A stretch of 64,000 nt of DNA from the NCBI GenBank assembly GCA_017590115.1, contig JAGGNK010008892.1, positions 3,169,383 to 3,233,382 of the forward strand. Reading direction: 5' to 3'. How positions within the stretch are numbered: position 1 is the stretch's first letter; each line of letters begins with the position of its first letter. Positions 10,801 through 24,290 of the stretch are shown in pieces. Position numbers and translations under genes: made by a program. This DNA is from Montifringilla adamsi (Eukaryota; Chordata; Aves; Passeriformes; Passeridae). Under the pieces are notes generated by a model. It was not told where the DNA came from. It was given only the letters and a program-made list of their open reading frames with translations, and did not search any database.

Positions 10801-13800
10801 AAACGCAGTAAAGAGGGTTTGTTGTTTAGGATAAAAAAGGCTTCAACAGCTCTATTATGAAGGATCGTGAAAGCTCCCTGTTTTCGACCTCTCCAAAGAG
10901 CCCTCCCGTAGGAAACATAGCAAAGGATGCAGACTTTTTTTCTGGGAGTAGTGAGAGGGGGGAGAACATGTTTGTGGGTCTTTTGTTGTTGTTGGGTTTT
11001 TTTTGTGAATGGGAGACATTTATTCATCATAAAAAGAGCAAGAGTCACCATCCTGATTTCCTTCAAACCACGCTTTAAACACACCTGTGGGAAAAACTCA
11101 GGGGAAAGCGGTATGTAGTCATCAATTTTGCTGACTGAATAGCTGATTGAAAAGAGCTCCAGGCATTAAATGAGAGAATTCAAAGGGAGCTGTGGGGGAA
11201 AAGAAGAATAAACCAATGTCACATACTCACCGGGGGTACTGAGCCTGAAAGCAGGAAGGCTCCCTGGACAAAAGTGGAATCCAGAAGGAAGGAAGAGAGG
11301 GTTCACAGTACAAAGCAGGTACCCCGTGTACAGGAGTACAGACATTGCAGTGTGAAACAGAGGGACAGACATTCATCTGCTGGGATTATTCCACAATACT
11401 CACGGCTAGGTCCTGCTGGCAACTGTTTGGCAGTAGAAATTTACAAAGAGAGAAAAAAATAACACTAAATTCAGCTGGCAGCATTGCGACAATGCAAAAA
11501 GATGGCCTGATAGGTGACAAAAAGCAAAGAATGATGCAGGCTGCGTTTTAAGAAAAGCAGAGAACCTCTCTTTGAATGAACAAGATTAATCTTAGAATAG
11601 CTGAAGAGACACTGGAATGGTCAGTCTAGGGCTGGTTTTACAAGTCAGGATTTGTGCCATTTAGTGCCTGAATACCTTCACCCTAATTCTAATCTAATTT
11701 TTGACCAAACCAAGACTTTCAGTGTGTAATGGGCTTCCTTAATCTATTCTCATACTCCACAATGAAGAGGAAAAAAAATAGAATTAGCTTAGAAGAAAGC
11801 GCATTCATCTCTAGGCAGAAAGAATATAATGAAATTATGAACACCTATCTTCCAGCAGTAGTGGGATGGAGAATACATTTTTACTGTTTTTAGCAGAATA
11901 TTATGCATGTAACCTACTCAGTAGCTGCTCCTTTATCAGCCACTGCTGCTGTCACTGGACATGCAGGAAACATTACAAATACAGGTAATTTAAACTTCTG
12001 TTGGAGTGTAAACTAAAGCAGCTGAAGTGCAGAAGCATATTCCCTTTGGGGTTTTTCTTAAATAACCTGTTTAAAAATCAACTTGAAAAGAGCAAGTAGT
12101 ACAGGTTCTCAGTTGGCACTTTAAACCAAACCACTAAATCCACATAACCCATGTCCAAACTTCTAGATTCATGGCTTGTTAAAAGATACGGAAACTTATT
12201 TTGAAAACAGGAGCCTTTCTTCTTAGTACAGGGAAATGTTTTGGCTTATTCAACTAGTTCAGTTCAAAGACTTGTTCACTGAAAGCTGAAAAATTAACTG
12301 GGAGCTGAAAAGCCAGGAAAGTTTATCTTTCTTTTACAAAATATTAAGAAAAATAACATGTAAGAGTGGAAATTAAGCTAGTTTAAAATACCAAAAGACA
12401 TGAACAAACAGAAACAACCTGTCCAATTCCCTAAGTATAGATGGAGTTTTAATGCTCAGTTTTCAGTAAAAAATATTTTCTAAAGCTTTAAGTAAAACTA
12501 CCACCAACAATCTGGATAGGTAACAAAAATAACACATTTAAAGCTATTTGTGCATTGTAATTGAATTCCAATTTCAATCCAATTAGATCTTGATACAAAT
12601 TAATCTTCTGATAAAAAATTAACCCATTATTTTTTTGGTATAATAAAATGCAAAATTAGTATCCTAAATGGGTGCACATTAAATTGCACAATTGCTTGAC
12701 TCAGATTGGTATAGGTATAATCCATCCTCTTGGTCAGGGGAACTATCATAGAGAGTATACCAGCATGTATGTTCAATGGTGAACACCAAAATAAAATCAG
12801 TATTTCCACAGGAATTCAAAATGTAAAATTGCACTACAAGATTAAAATAGATTAAAATCATATTTCCTGTTCCTCAGTTTAAGTCTTCCATCTTAATGAA
12901 TACTGAATCCATATAACCCTGCAAACTCCTGGAATGGTAATAAAATTGGACTAAGAAATTAGATTTTAGCTAAATTTGTTAATCCAAAGAACAAGAGAAT
13001 GGATCTGATGGATTACATTAATCTTCCTGGAATTACATGTTGCTCAACAGTGAGAAAATTCTTGATTTGCAATGGATTTTTAAACTTCTATTCAGGAAAA
13101 CAGAAGTCAATTAAGAAGAACAAATACAGAGGCCATTTCCTTTCATTATTCCAGACAACTGAGAAGTCTTGGTAAGTACTTACATTCTTCCTGATCCTTG
13201 GCACACGGGAAAGACAAGAAAAAAGGGGTTTGCCTATGCATGTAAACACACTGGAAATTAAACTTTTGCTACCTGACAGGCTGATCTCCCAGACTGCTAC
13301 AGCTAAAAAGGAGTCATTGAAATCACTTAGATGCATCTTTCAGATTGCTGGCAGTTAAAATGAAATCACATGATTGCCAAGCATTAAATATACCATCACA
13401 TAATTCAAAAATACATGAATTTTATTAAACAGAGAAAAAAAACCATAAAGAACTGCATTTTTCAAATAGTACTGAAAAATTACAAATTATACACATCTAA
13501 GACTAGAACAGTCTATAAAGAGAAAATTCCAGCTTCCAGAAATGTCTTGATTCTGTATCTTAAACTGTCTAGCTTTTAATAATCAAAAGATTGAATGATT
13601 TAGTATTTTAGATCAAAATTAAGTGTTCTAATGAAAGGTTTAGTACCTAATTTACAGTCAGATGGAAATTATTATTTTTGTGTCCAAACTGTTATCTGTT
13701 AGAATAAATAATTTTCTCCATTCTCCATAAAGTCGTTTCTCCATAGACTCCAAGAACAGTAAAAACACTTCCCAGCAAACATCCACCCAAACAATGGCAG

Positions 13801-16800
13801 GGGACTCTGAGAATCAATTCAAGCAATGGGTATCTAAGCACTGAAAGTTGAAATTTCTCTGGAGATATCAATCTTACTAGTTTACTTTTCTTCCCTAGTA
13901 TCTCCCTTGGCCTTATGGTGTCTCCAGCACAGTGTGGCTCACCCTGGCTTTCATCCCAGCTGAAGCATGGGGTGTGAAAATCAGGCAACTCCTTCAGAGC
14001 TTAGCAGATTCTGGAGCTAACTCCAAGGGCCCAGCCTTTGTGGAGCATGCTCAAAATTTTTTTTATTGATAGGGATGGCAGATCAAAACAGTTTGAAGAT
14101 GAGTGCTCTGCAAAAACAGGCACACAGAATCCCTCACTGGAGCCATTCACTTTTACTGCAGACCCCAGATTCTTCACCTCGAGATCCCATTGTCCATAAT
14201 ATCTATGTGCAAGCACTAGCTGCTGCTTAAATAAAACCTAAATATATTTGTCTGTGCTACTTTATTAGCAGTTACATTGATTGTTGGGAATCTCTCCTGT
14301 CTTTTGTGTAGACTGATCTCACATTGTTAGTCTTTAAGTCTTTGTCTCTTTGGTGCTTTGTCCATGTGACTTGAAAAAAATGTAGTGATACCCTCAGATA
14401 ATATCATCTACTGAAGAATCTACTGTTCCCTTCCCTTGTAACATCCTTACAGTATAATTAGGTATATTTCCCTCCCACTCTTTACCTCAATTCTATTTTT
14501 TGAGTTTACAAGCCTCATCTTTTCACTACATGTTTCAGAATCTCTTTATTCATTTTCGGCTTAAAATGTGTGTGAGCAAATTTCTGTTGGACATTTTATG
14601 TTCCTTTGTACTCTCTTCTCTCGGGCTCACTGATCCATCCAGTCTTAATTTGACAGGTCTGTAGGATTCTGTTGACTCATTTACAGATAACTTGGTACTT
14701 CTTCTCACTGTGCCATCACTACATTTTTTTCAGTCCACATAGTTTTATTTCTGTAAACATGTTCCAATGAAGTGATGACAGGAACAGGATCAGTCAAGGA
14801 AATGAGCCATAGTAATGTTTATCCTGTTGCACAAGCTGGAAGAGGTGCATCTACCCAGGATGAATTTGTTGGTTATGATGAGTTGGGAGCTCAAGAACTG
14901 ATTTTACATGACATAGTTCTATATTTGTATCAAGGCCAGAAAGCTTCATCTATGGTCAGGTCTACTAACATTTTATGGCCTGCCTTTTGTGTATGCTTTT
15001 CTGATTGATGTGCATTTTCTGTTTCCCAGAAAGAGCAGATACTCTCTTGGGGTAGTGGTTCTGGTCATAATACATTTTGGACACCTGCCAGCTGCTGTAT
15101 TGGAGGAAATTTCTTTCTGAGGGTTCAAGCAAGTGAACAGAACATGTATGAGAACAAGAAATCTTTTTTTGTTCCTTATTGCAATGCAGGAATCATTGAA
15201 GATAGGGCAGTCGTTGTAAACAGCCAGATAGATTCTGGCAATAATCTTGGGCTATCATGGTCTTCCCTTAAATTCTGGGAGGAGAATAGAAAGTACAGCC
15301 AGCCTGTCATTTCACTGACCATACATTCTCCTCTGAAACCAAATCAATAATTACAGATTGATTAAATGAACTTGCAAACTCCCTGTTTCAGAATTCAGCT
15401 TGGGACATGACAGTATTCTCAGATGGCAACATCCCATGGAGAAAAATGAAAATCAATGGATATGACCCTTCTGGCCTCTATTAAGGATACTGCCTCACTG
15501 CATTCTGCATTTTAAATTTCATTTTGCAACAAAGTTAATTTTTAAATGGCATTCCTTCTGAAACTATGGGAAATTATGGAACTGCTTTGCTTATGCTCCC
15601 TTAACTACCATGGTCTAAATAATTTCTCACAACTAGTAATTGTCATCACCCAAGGTTTTGCACAACTAGTAATCACCCTAGTGATCACCTAAGGTTTTGC
15701 ACAACTAGGCATTATAGTCTCCATTGATAATTTCATATATTTTACAGAGCTGGAAGAATCTTCAAGTATTTCAAATACTTTGTGACAAATAATCATTTTC
15801 TCCTAAAAATTAACTCAGTTACATATAAACTATAACAGCTTTAGGGTATGGGTCAATCTTTTTTGTGCTTCTGTAGTGACCGGACCCATGTAGTCGTGGC
15901 TCATCTCTACTTCCTCTGCATGAGTAAATAAATCAAACGAATAACTAACACACTCACATTTCCACCTCACTGGATGTGTACAACCCAACTATCTCACTGT
16001 TCTAAAAACAAGCAGGAAGCACAGCTTTAACAATTGTTTAAAACACAGGTTGATAGGAATGGCAGCAAAACAAAAGCTCCACAGATGTATTTCAAAATTC
16101 CAAGATAACCTGGTATCCTCCACATCCTGCCATGAAAGACTCACCACTGAGTTCCCTGTCTGCCTCCTGCCTGCTCCACGCCAGCTCTCCTTGGAAGGCA
16201 AAGTGCTGTAACATAAATGGTCTTCCCACACATGCTGCACTTCCAGCCTAATAAGGCACAGATACTACTGAGCCTTGGGAATGGGCTCCCCCCACGGCAG
16301 CAGCTGGTGAGATGTGGTACATCACAGCTGTACAACAGCCATCTACAGACATGTTAAGCAAAGCCATAGCTGTAGCAGCACTGCCAGAGAAGTAAAATGG
16401 CTTCATATGACTCCAGATCTGCCCTTAGGTCTCTCCTCAGTGAGGAGAAAACTGCCTGAAACACCCATCACATACTTTAGAGGTAGAAATATACCATGAT
16501 GATAATTTCTACATTTCCTTGCTCAGAATTTTCTTTTTTATTTTCAAAGAGGAAACAGAAAAGCATGGAAAATCTATCCCTTTCTGTTATGTTCTCTTAC
16601 ATATCGATAGGTACATAACAGTGTATTGCCCACTGTCTTCCTTACTGAGAGAATATTAGCTGGTTCCTGCTTTGCAAGGTTGCTAGTTTACAAGGATCCA
16701 CAAGATCAGAGAGCACATCAGAGAGCAAGTACCAGTTTCTCTGGGTTCTTTGACTTGGGAAGGAGGATGTCCAGCAGCTCACTTCCTGTGGAAGCTGGCT

Positions 16801-19800
16801 TGGAAGATGAAACAGTGTAGAGTATTATGGGAGAGACAGATTTCCTTTTTTAGGTAATCAGCATCAGCTTCATCAAAAGCATATGCTTAGTGACTTCTCA
16901 ACAAACACTGGGAGTCATCTCTACATGAAATGAATAGGCAAATTTTAGCACACAAACAGGAAGGAAGGCAGAGGAAGTCCAAACATCCAGTGCAGTTAGC
17001 ATACTTTGACAAAAATCCCTATCCCTCCATTGCTACAGATGGTATTTCTTCTATACAGGGCGCAAATGAAATGTCTGTGTAGTGTGGGTCTGCATGGGGT
17101 TATCATTATCTGTTCCTGCAGCAGATACATTAATAATACCTTAGGTGTCTTTCAAAGCTGCATGCTTGTGTCCTCCACCTGTGTTTCAGTTCACAGGGGA
17201 AATGCCACATCCTGAACAATGAACGATACCTTAAATAATAACAGTTTTCAACTCTAAAATAGTGTAAGTCTCCCCTCTGTTTGAGATTCAGTATAATTTC
17301 CATTGCCCTGTCTATAGAGGTCACCTCCTTGTTATCAGTTCTGGCTAATTAAAAGATTAGGAGATCAGGAAAGTCACCCTGAGGAATCAGTTCTTACTAG
17401 AACTAACAACAGCTGGCAAAGTAGTAGAGACATGTGACTATATGTCCTAAACCCCTTCCCTTTACACAGCTTTCAAGTTTATCAGAAACTGCCAGGAACT
17501 GGGACCAATACTTAGCATGACTGGTTTTCATTCTGTGGCCTATGGAAATAATTTCCACTCTCCTGGTAAATTTGCTGCTAATGATGTTTTATCAATAACT
17601 ACTTTTCAGATGACTGGTGTATGCCAGACCATATTCCCAGTAGCAGCCTGTGTTGCAAGCTCATGTTTCCAGTAGTGCACTAAAAAACTTATAATCTCTT
17701 TTAAATCATCAGACACACAGGCACAATGAAGGCCACTTCTAGCTAAGTGCTAGGGCACTGTAGCACATTTTTTTGTTTGTTTGCTATTTCAAGGGAGCAC
17801 TAGCTGCTTTACCTTTAGGCTTCATGGCTTCAATGCCATGATGGCAATGCTGTCTGTTGTTCTTAGGGTCATAAGGGTCTTCAGAGGCCTCTGACTGTTG
17901 CATCCCTTAGGTTGAAGAGGTCCTGGTGTGCTGATGCTATTGTTCCCTGCTATTGAACTGTGTCTCCCCTATCTAGCCTTGCAATTGCTTCATTGATGGT
18001 TCACAGTAGGGAGCAATAGCCAGAGTTTAGACATTAACTAAGAGCTAGGACTCCTGGGGCAAAAATTATTTTCTTCAGAGTGAATAAGCACCGTGTGCAT
18101 GCAGCTTATTTAATCATCTGAGGAGCTGAGCCTCATCTTTTTCCTAACCAGCTTTCCTCTCTGCATTTCTCAGTCAGCTTGCCCTGTTCAATATTCTGTG
18201 ATTTTGTGAGTTTATTCTATGCAAAACAGCAGTCCCTGTGTTAAAGGCTTCTCACAGCATTAACCTTTCTTGAACGGGCTTTGAGAGCCATGGATAATAA
18301 GTACTATGAATTGCAAAATACATTAAGTGTCTTGGAATCATTTCCACATGACTTAGTTCATAGTGGGCCTTCTCTCAGACACCCACTGTAAAACACTCCT
18401 AGTCACAGCCTCTCTCAAACTCATTTCTAACATGAAACATCCTGTAATGTTTCATGTTTCCCCCACCCTCACTCACAATTACAGAAACATTCTAGCAGTG
18501 ATATATATGGCAAAATAAAGCAGTTTTCCCAGCTACATTATGAGTGATAAATTCTAATGCTCTCAGTAGCTGTGAAGAGTTTTCTGAAAACCACTTTTCA
18601 CACTCCAGACAATGACTACCTTACACCAAGAAACCTGCTTGAGGCTGAAGTTTGTAAACCTGAGATGGGAGAAGTTCCAAGTGCTCCAAATGGAACTATT
18701 TATAACTGAGAGAGCTTAGCCTGCCCAGCCATCTTCTGAGAGACCTGAAACAGGGCGGTGTCTTAAAACCTCCGGGCAAATTCTTGAAACCGGCATCCTC
18801 CTGGGAGACCTGAAATAGAATTTGAAGACCTACACAGCACTCTGAACACAAAAGTATGGGTTTTTTGAAGAAGATCAAGGAAGTGCTGAAGAGTCCTAAC
18901 TTGTAATCCAGCAATATCCAAGACAAGATATGACATTGCATGTTTATTTGAAGCATGGACATTATAGGAAGTGGAATTTTACTGCTCAGCCAAGAAGATC
19001 CTCTCTAGGCTAAGCTCACAGCAGTGGGGAGAAGATTAAAAAGGATGCAAAAAGTAATGCAGGCATAGCAGAATAATGCAGGGAGCCTACCTTGAAACAA
19101 TAGCAACAACAATGGAGCAACGAAACTGTGAGAGGCCCCAAAATCTTTCCTTCTGAGGAGCTTATCAAAAAGATGTTTTCATAGCAAACAAATAATGAAC
19201 AGTCTGGAGCATTTTGCTACAAACAATCAGAAACATAAATAGTTTAGCACAATTATTTCTGTCACTATCTGTGGTTGATTTTATTGTGCTCAATTTAAAG
19301 GTCTTTGAAACATCCAGATCCAAAGATGGCCAGACTGTTCATCTTCCCCAAACTAAGAGGACTGGCTGACAGGTTTCTTGGTAAAAAGACTGGCAGTCTT
19401 CTATAATAAAGACTTTATGTCTGGATCCCTAAATTAATAGCTGCAGCCACTGGATCAAAATAATTTTATTCTAGTAAAAACTGTCAGGTTGATAACTCTG
19501 GAGACTGAGGGGTCTCATTTATCCATAGAGCAATTAAATTATAGAAGGCACTGGGCAGATTCCTCACACTTATGCCTTTTAGTTGTTACTCAAATAAAAT
19601 CTCTGAGGCATCTCTGCTGCGGTGAGGGTGGCAGATAGCACAAATCCCGGACTGCAGATGTGCAGTGGGAAACATCTGCCTCAGCAGGAAAGAGTGACAT
19701 CCAGACACTTTGCAAAAGCCAAAGAACAGGCAACAGATGGCAGCAATTTTCATTCACTAGTGACTGGTTTGGACTCCTTTCTGGTAAACAAGTGTAAATG

Positions 19801-22800
19801 GCTTAATTATCTGTCCAACTCTCTCAGACCTCTGTATCTATCTAAAGCTGAGTAAACTGCTCACTTGGTGACAGTTGTTTTTTAAATTACCTAATAAAAA
19901 CAAAGCTAGTAACAACACTCAATTCCCAGGTGCTTAGCTGCTCACAGCTTCTGCCTCTTGTCCAGGGGCCAGAATGGTGACATACATGCTCAGTTAAAAG
20001 GCCCAGGTTTTTCAGTGGGGTCCTGACTTTCTGCCATGAGTCTGACAGAGGTACAAAGAGACCAACAACCAGACGATTCAGCCCCTACCAAAAATGCAGA
20101 AAATTCTTTATTCCTCATGTTGTGCACCTATAATTAGCACATCCTATGCCTGGAAACATAGAAAAAAAAGCACATAAACATATGAGCACTTTCTCTATGA
20201 ATTGCTAAAACCGTCCCAAATCCACAGAGCAAGACAAAGAAACGTTTAGGATTCCTGGCAACTGCTCCTCTCCCAGCACATGCTAAACAAAACTGTGCTA
20301 TCTAACAGGGGGAGAGGATGAATTAACATAACCACCTCTCTATACAGCAATTAGCAAATGAAATCAAAACAAAGGAAGTGTCCTCCATTAATCTTTCCCT
20401 GCCAAAGAGCAACTGACTGCCATATAATCCACAGCAATTAGCCCAATAATGGGAGCGCAAGAGATTTATCTTGAAGCAGGAATTAGGGAGGGCACGATTA
20501 ATGTACTGTACATCAAGAGTGCAGGCAAGAGCTGGTGATCCCTCAGTGCAGGGTTGTTTGAGGAAACTGAAAACCTTAGCAGCCTGGAACCAGGTTGCAG
20601 CACATATACCCCAATATTCCCCTCTAGCACAGCCTGAAAAAGTCTGGTTGGCAGTCACTGCATATGGAAGGATGAGAGTTCACACCCAAATGTAAACAAG
20701 CAAACTTTCAAGCCAGAGAAGACTGAAGCTTTTATATGACTGTTCCTGAATAGCAGGGGACTTTGTATGTTCGTTGCATGAGAAGATTCCAGGATGCCAA
20801 GGAGTTTAGGTGACATGGCCCATGAGGATGCAAAGCTCCAAAGGAGTACTGAGAGATGTGCCATCACTAATCACTATGTCCCCCCAGCTCTACACACTGT
20901 GGGAGATGAAGCCAAGGAAGCTCCAGAATAGCCACTGTTTTTGTAGGAACAAAACTTGATAACACAGCGAAATCTCTACATTCTATTTTTTTCCTGCTAT
21001 TTAGACTTTTTGAAATCACAATTCTCTGCTGCTTTTCACTTTTAGTTCTCACCTGTTGTTTTTTCTGCCTGTTTAACTTGATATTTTAGCTCAATCTAGC
21101 TAGGGGATCTAGGGGATCTAGCTCGAGCAAACGTGCAAAGCAACTGGAAATTAAAGAAGATTGAGTAGTACAAAGCTAGAAAAAAATGCAGCATCCTCTG
21201 CTGCAGGACAGGTAGGGGATCGAGTAAGAGAAGTCTTAACACCCAAAATACAATTCTTGACATTAGCTGAATATTTCTTAAATTAGAAGATGCATTTTCT
21301 TTCTTCATTTTCCCTTCTCCAGATTAACAAGAAAAGTGAATAGCAAACATGGAACAGCTTACAGGGACACTACAAAGCTCTTGCTTACATATGCATCAGA
21401 AATAGAAGAAAATGAAGAGGAAAAATTAATTATCTGAAGACCATCTTTGTTCTAAGCATCATTATTAGGCATCAGGAGCTTAAAGGACTATGCTTATTTT
21501 AATGTAGCACAGGAAAAAGACATTTAAGGAGATTTACAAAGATTAGGACCTCTGCCATAAATAGCTGTGCCAAAATTTTACAATGAGACAGTAAACAATT
21601 TATAGTCCTGTGACATTAAGTGTAATAGGACACAAGGTAGTAACTGGATTCAACAAAATTCTTGTTTCAAGGATATTTGCAACACTACAGAAAATGAGAT
21701 TTTAAACAAGCGGAATAGGAAAAGTACAGACTCTGCATACTACTAAAATCAATGTTGAAGTGGTGTGCAAATACTTTCTTGTCATCAACTTAAATATGGA
21801 CTCACTAGACAAACCAGCAGAGAATTTGTGTTGGGCAACTGGTCCCGTAGCTGTTGCATCTACTGGGACTTTTAGGTATTCAGTCAACTCAAGAGGAATT
21901 CAGAGAGCTCTGTAATGAGATGTGTTTTGAAATCACCAGATTTAGCTAAAGATGAGAGCTTCACTCTACAGGAAGCCTGGTAACAGATTTAGCCCTTCTC
22001 CACTTAGAATAAATGGCTTTAGAGTTTCCATCCACTGCTGTACCACTGTACCCTGTCTGTGCTCCAGAACTGAGTCTGATGCCTTTTCACACAGCAAATA
22101 TAAGAGAAATGAATACAGAAATTGAGACACGTTGAACCCACAAGTCATTTCTGAAAAACCTTGGATGGATTGACATTTCTAATCCTATAATTTTGCAGTT
22201 GATTTGTTTCAATAGAGCAGAGAATTTGCTTCCAAAATCCAAAGTTTGACCCTTAGTCCCCATGTGTCATACTCCTAATTGGAAAAAATCATGTACCTTT
22301 CTGCCAAAGAATACTGCTTGTAAGTGAGAAAAGGATTTATAAGTGTTCATCTAGAGGAGCTACTAAAATATCAGACAAGGGTTAAGAGCAATTTGAAAGA
22401 CTACTCAGTAACAATGATTCAGTTTAACTTTGTTTCCAGTCCCTCTTTAGATTTTATTTCTTCTCTTTCTCCTTCCTCTCCTTCCTACACCCTCCCTCTC
22501 TTCCTGCTCAGAAAATCTGCAAATCTTTTCTCTGTTATCATGTCCTTTAAGCTTTACAAGGAGGACATGTTCACTCCTGGAATATAATGTATAGATTTCC
22601 TGCATGTGCTTAGCATACTCAAAATGGGGGAATGAGGTGGCAAAATTTAAAAAAGTAAGGAACCAGCTCCAGTGGGACAGTTACAGTTATACACCAGCAT
22701 GAACCTTACGCTCTCTTGAAGGTGTCAGAGATTTCATCCTTCTCATTTCCCTGAATCTTCATCAACTTACCCAGCAGGGTCACTTTGCCCTGGTTGTGGT

Positions 22801-24000
22801 AATCGGAGGTGGTCTCTCACAAAATCAGTTGAGCTGTTTCTCTAGCTCATGTAACACTATGTTTAGCACTGCTCCCATGGGTCTCTTTAGTTTTTGGTGG
22901 GTTTTTTTAACTGTTAATTTAATTTACTGTGTTTCATCAATGTTTTTACAAAGAACAAAACAGAGGATACCATTTCTGGGGTCCTCTTTCTGGCATACAG
23001 CAGTCGCTTCCCAGGAACTGAAGAGTAATGCATCTGGAACTGTTTGCTATTCTCCAAAAGCATCAGCATCTCTTGCCATGTCACACTGATAATCTAGACT
23101 TAAATATGCATGAGAAGACAACAGCAGCTGGCCCTTAGTGCCAGAGAATTCAGTTCTTAAGCAGACAATTCCACCTTCTCCCACAGTTTGTCTCCTCCCC
23201 ATTACAGCTGATACATTCCCAAGACACAGAGATCAGCACAGACCTGCCAACACAGCCCAGCACAAGCTACAGCTGCATCTCCATCCACGCACTTACAGCA
23301 GTCTTTCTGACAGAATTTCTGTCAAGGGTGAAAAAAGGGAGGCATTCAGCCAGTTTGCCTGCCCCACTGCCTTACAAAATGGAAATGGAGGGCAGAACAT
23401 CTGAGGTGAGCGCGTGGCTGCATGGCTAGTCTCCTAGTTGTTTTCCTTTGGTGGACAGACTGCAAAGAAATTATTATTTGTCACCAAGTTTTAGTCACTA
23501 CGGTACTAGCAGACTTCTCCCTTGATGAATTCATAATTCATATGTTTAATATCATATCATCTACACATGGAGAAATGCTGGAAGCCATAAGAGCATGACC
23601 TGGCAGCATTCAGTCTGGTCTAGACTGAACAAAGCTATGGCCACGCAGGGCATTCTTGATCATCCACACTCTTCGCCTAAGCAGGGACACTGTTGTACCT
23701 TAATTTGACAGCAAGAAAATGAAGAGTGGTTTAAAATGAAAGCTGTTAGTCAAGGATTTCATAATAACAGACAGATTTGGAAAGAACAAAGTTCTCATTA
23801 TACTGACTGCTGAGATTCTCCTTTGTGAAACTGTGACAAATCTAATAGTGCATGGGGGGATATTTTTTAATAGAGTCAACAGGCAGATGGATGAGATTTT
23901 AGACAGGCAGAGACAGAAGCGTATAAACTTCAGCCAAACACAAAGAAAGAGAAACTGCCTGGGAAAATGTAACTGAGAGTAGCTCAGCATGGCTTGGTGT
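10801..24000. other. Gene-desert sequence
   Basis: Thirteen kilobases of AT-rich unique-looking DNA. No exon, RNA gene or well-preserved transposon was recognised. Small local duplications occur (for example 15628-15708) and a pyrimidine-rich stretch at 22,440-22,510. Several AT-rich, homeodomain-like stretches (12,530-12,650) could be conserved elements, but that cannot be judged from one sequence. Confidence 0.5.
15628..15708. repeat. Imperfect local tandem duplication
   Basis: CACAACTAGTAAT...CAAGGTTTTG (15628-15660) is followed directly by CACAACTAGTAATC...TAAGGTTTTG (15661-15699) and the start of a third copy at 15700-15708. The two units differ by a 6-bp length difference and a few substitutions. 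Confidence 0.85.
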
Positions 24001-24290
24001 TGGGAGCTGAACTTGCAGCTTTGACAAGGCTGACTTTAAGGCGACCTTCAGTGAAGCTCTTTAACAGTGTATGCTGGGCAATCGCTGGTAAATCTTTATT
24101 AATTTTAATTGGCGGCACCCATTTATAAGAACCATTAAAAAGGATAAATTGAGCCCATCCGGCGTAATGTCTTTTGTTAATTAGTTTGTCAGCACTGTTT
24201 TAATATCCCCTAATGACTTCATATTTCAGGCCTGACATTAAAGGAGACACTGTGAGAAAGGAAATGGTCTTATCACCGTGTACATTTTTT
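24001..24290. other. Candidate conserved non-coding element
   Basis: The stretch is rich in homeodomain-type cores (TTAATTTTAATTG, GTTAATTAG) interspersed with non-repetitive, higher-complexity blocks such as GGCGGCACCCATTTATAAG and CATCCGGCGTAATGTC. CpGs are retained, which is unusual for decaying desert DNA. It contains no open frame of note. The interval upstream of VASH1 in other amniotes is regulatory territory around ESRRB, so an enhancer is plausible. This is inference from texture only. Confidence 0.3.

Noticed and set aside
10185..11084. 299-codon open frame on the minus strand (and 212-215-codon frames on +)
   Set aside because: Length comes from the stop-free minisatellite. There is no recognisable domain, frames are open on both strands at once, and the non-repeat parts look like translated AT-rich desert.
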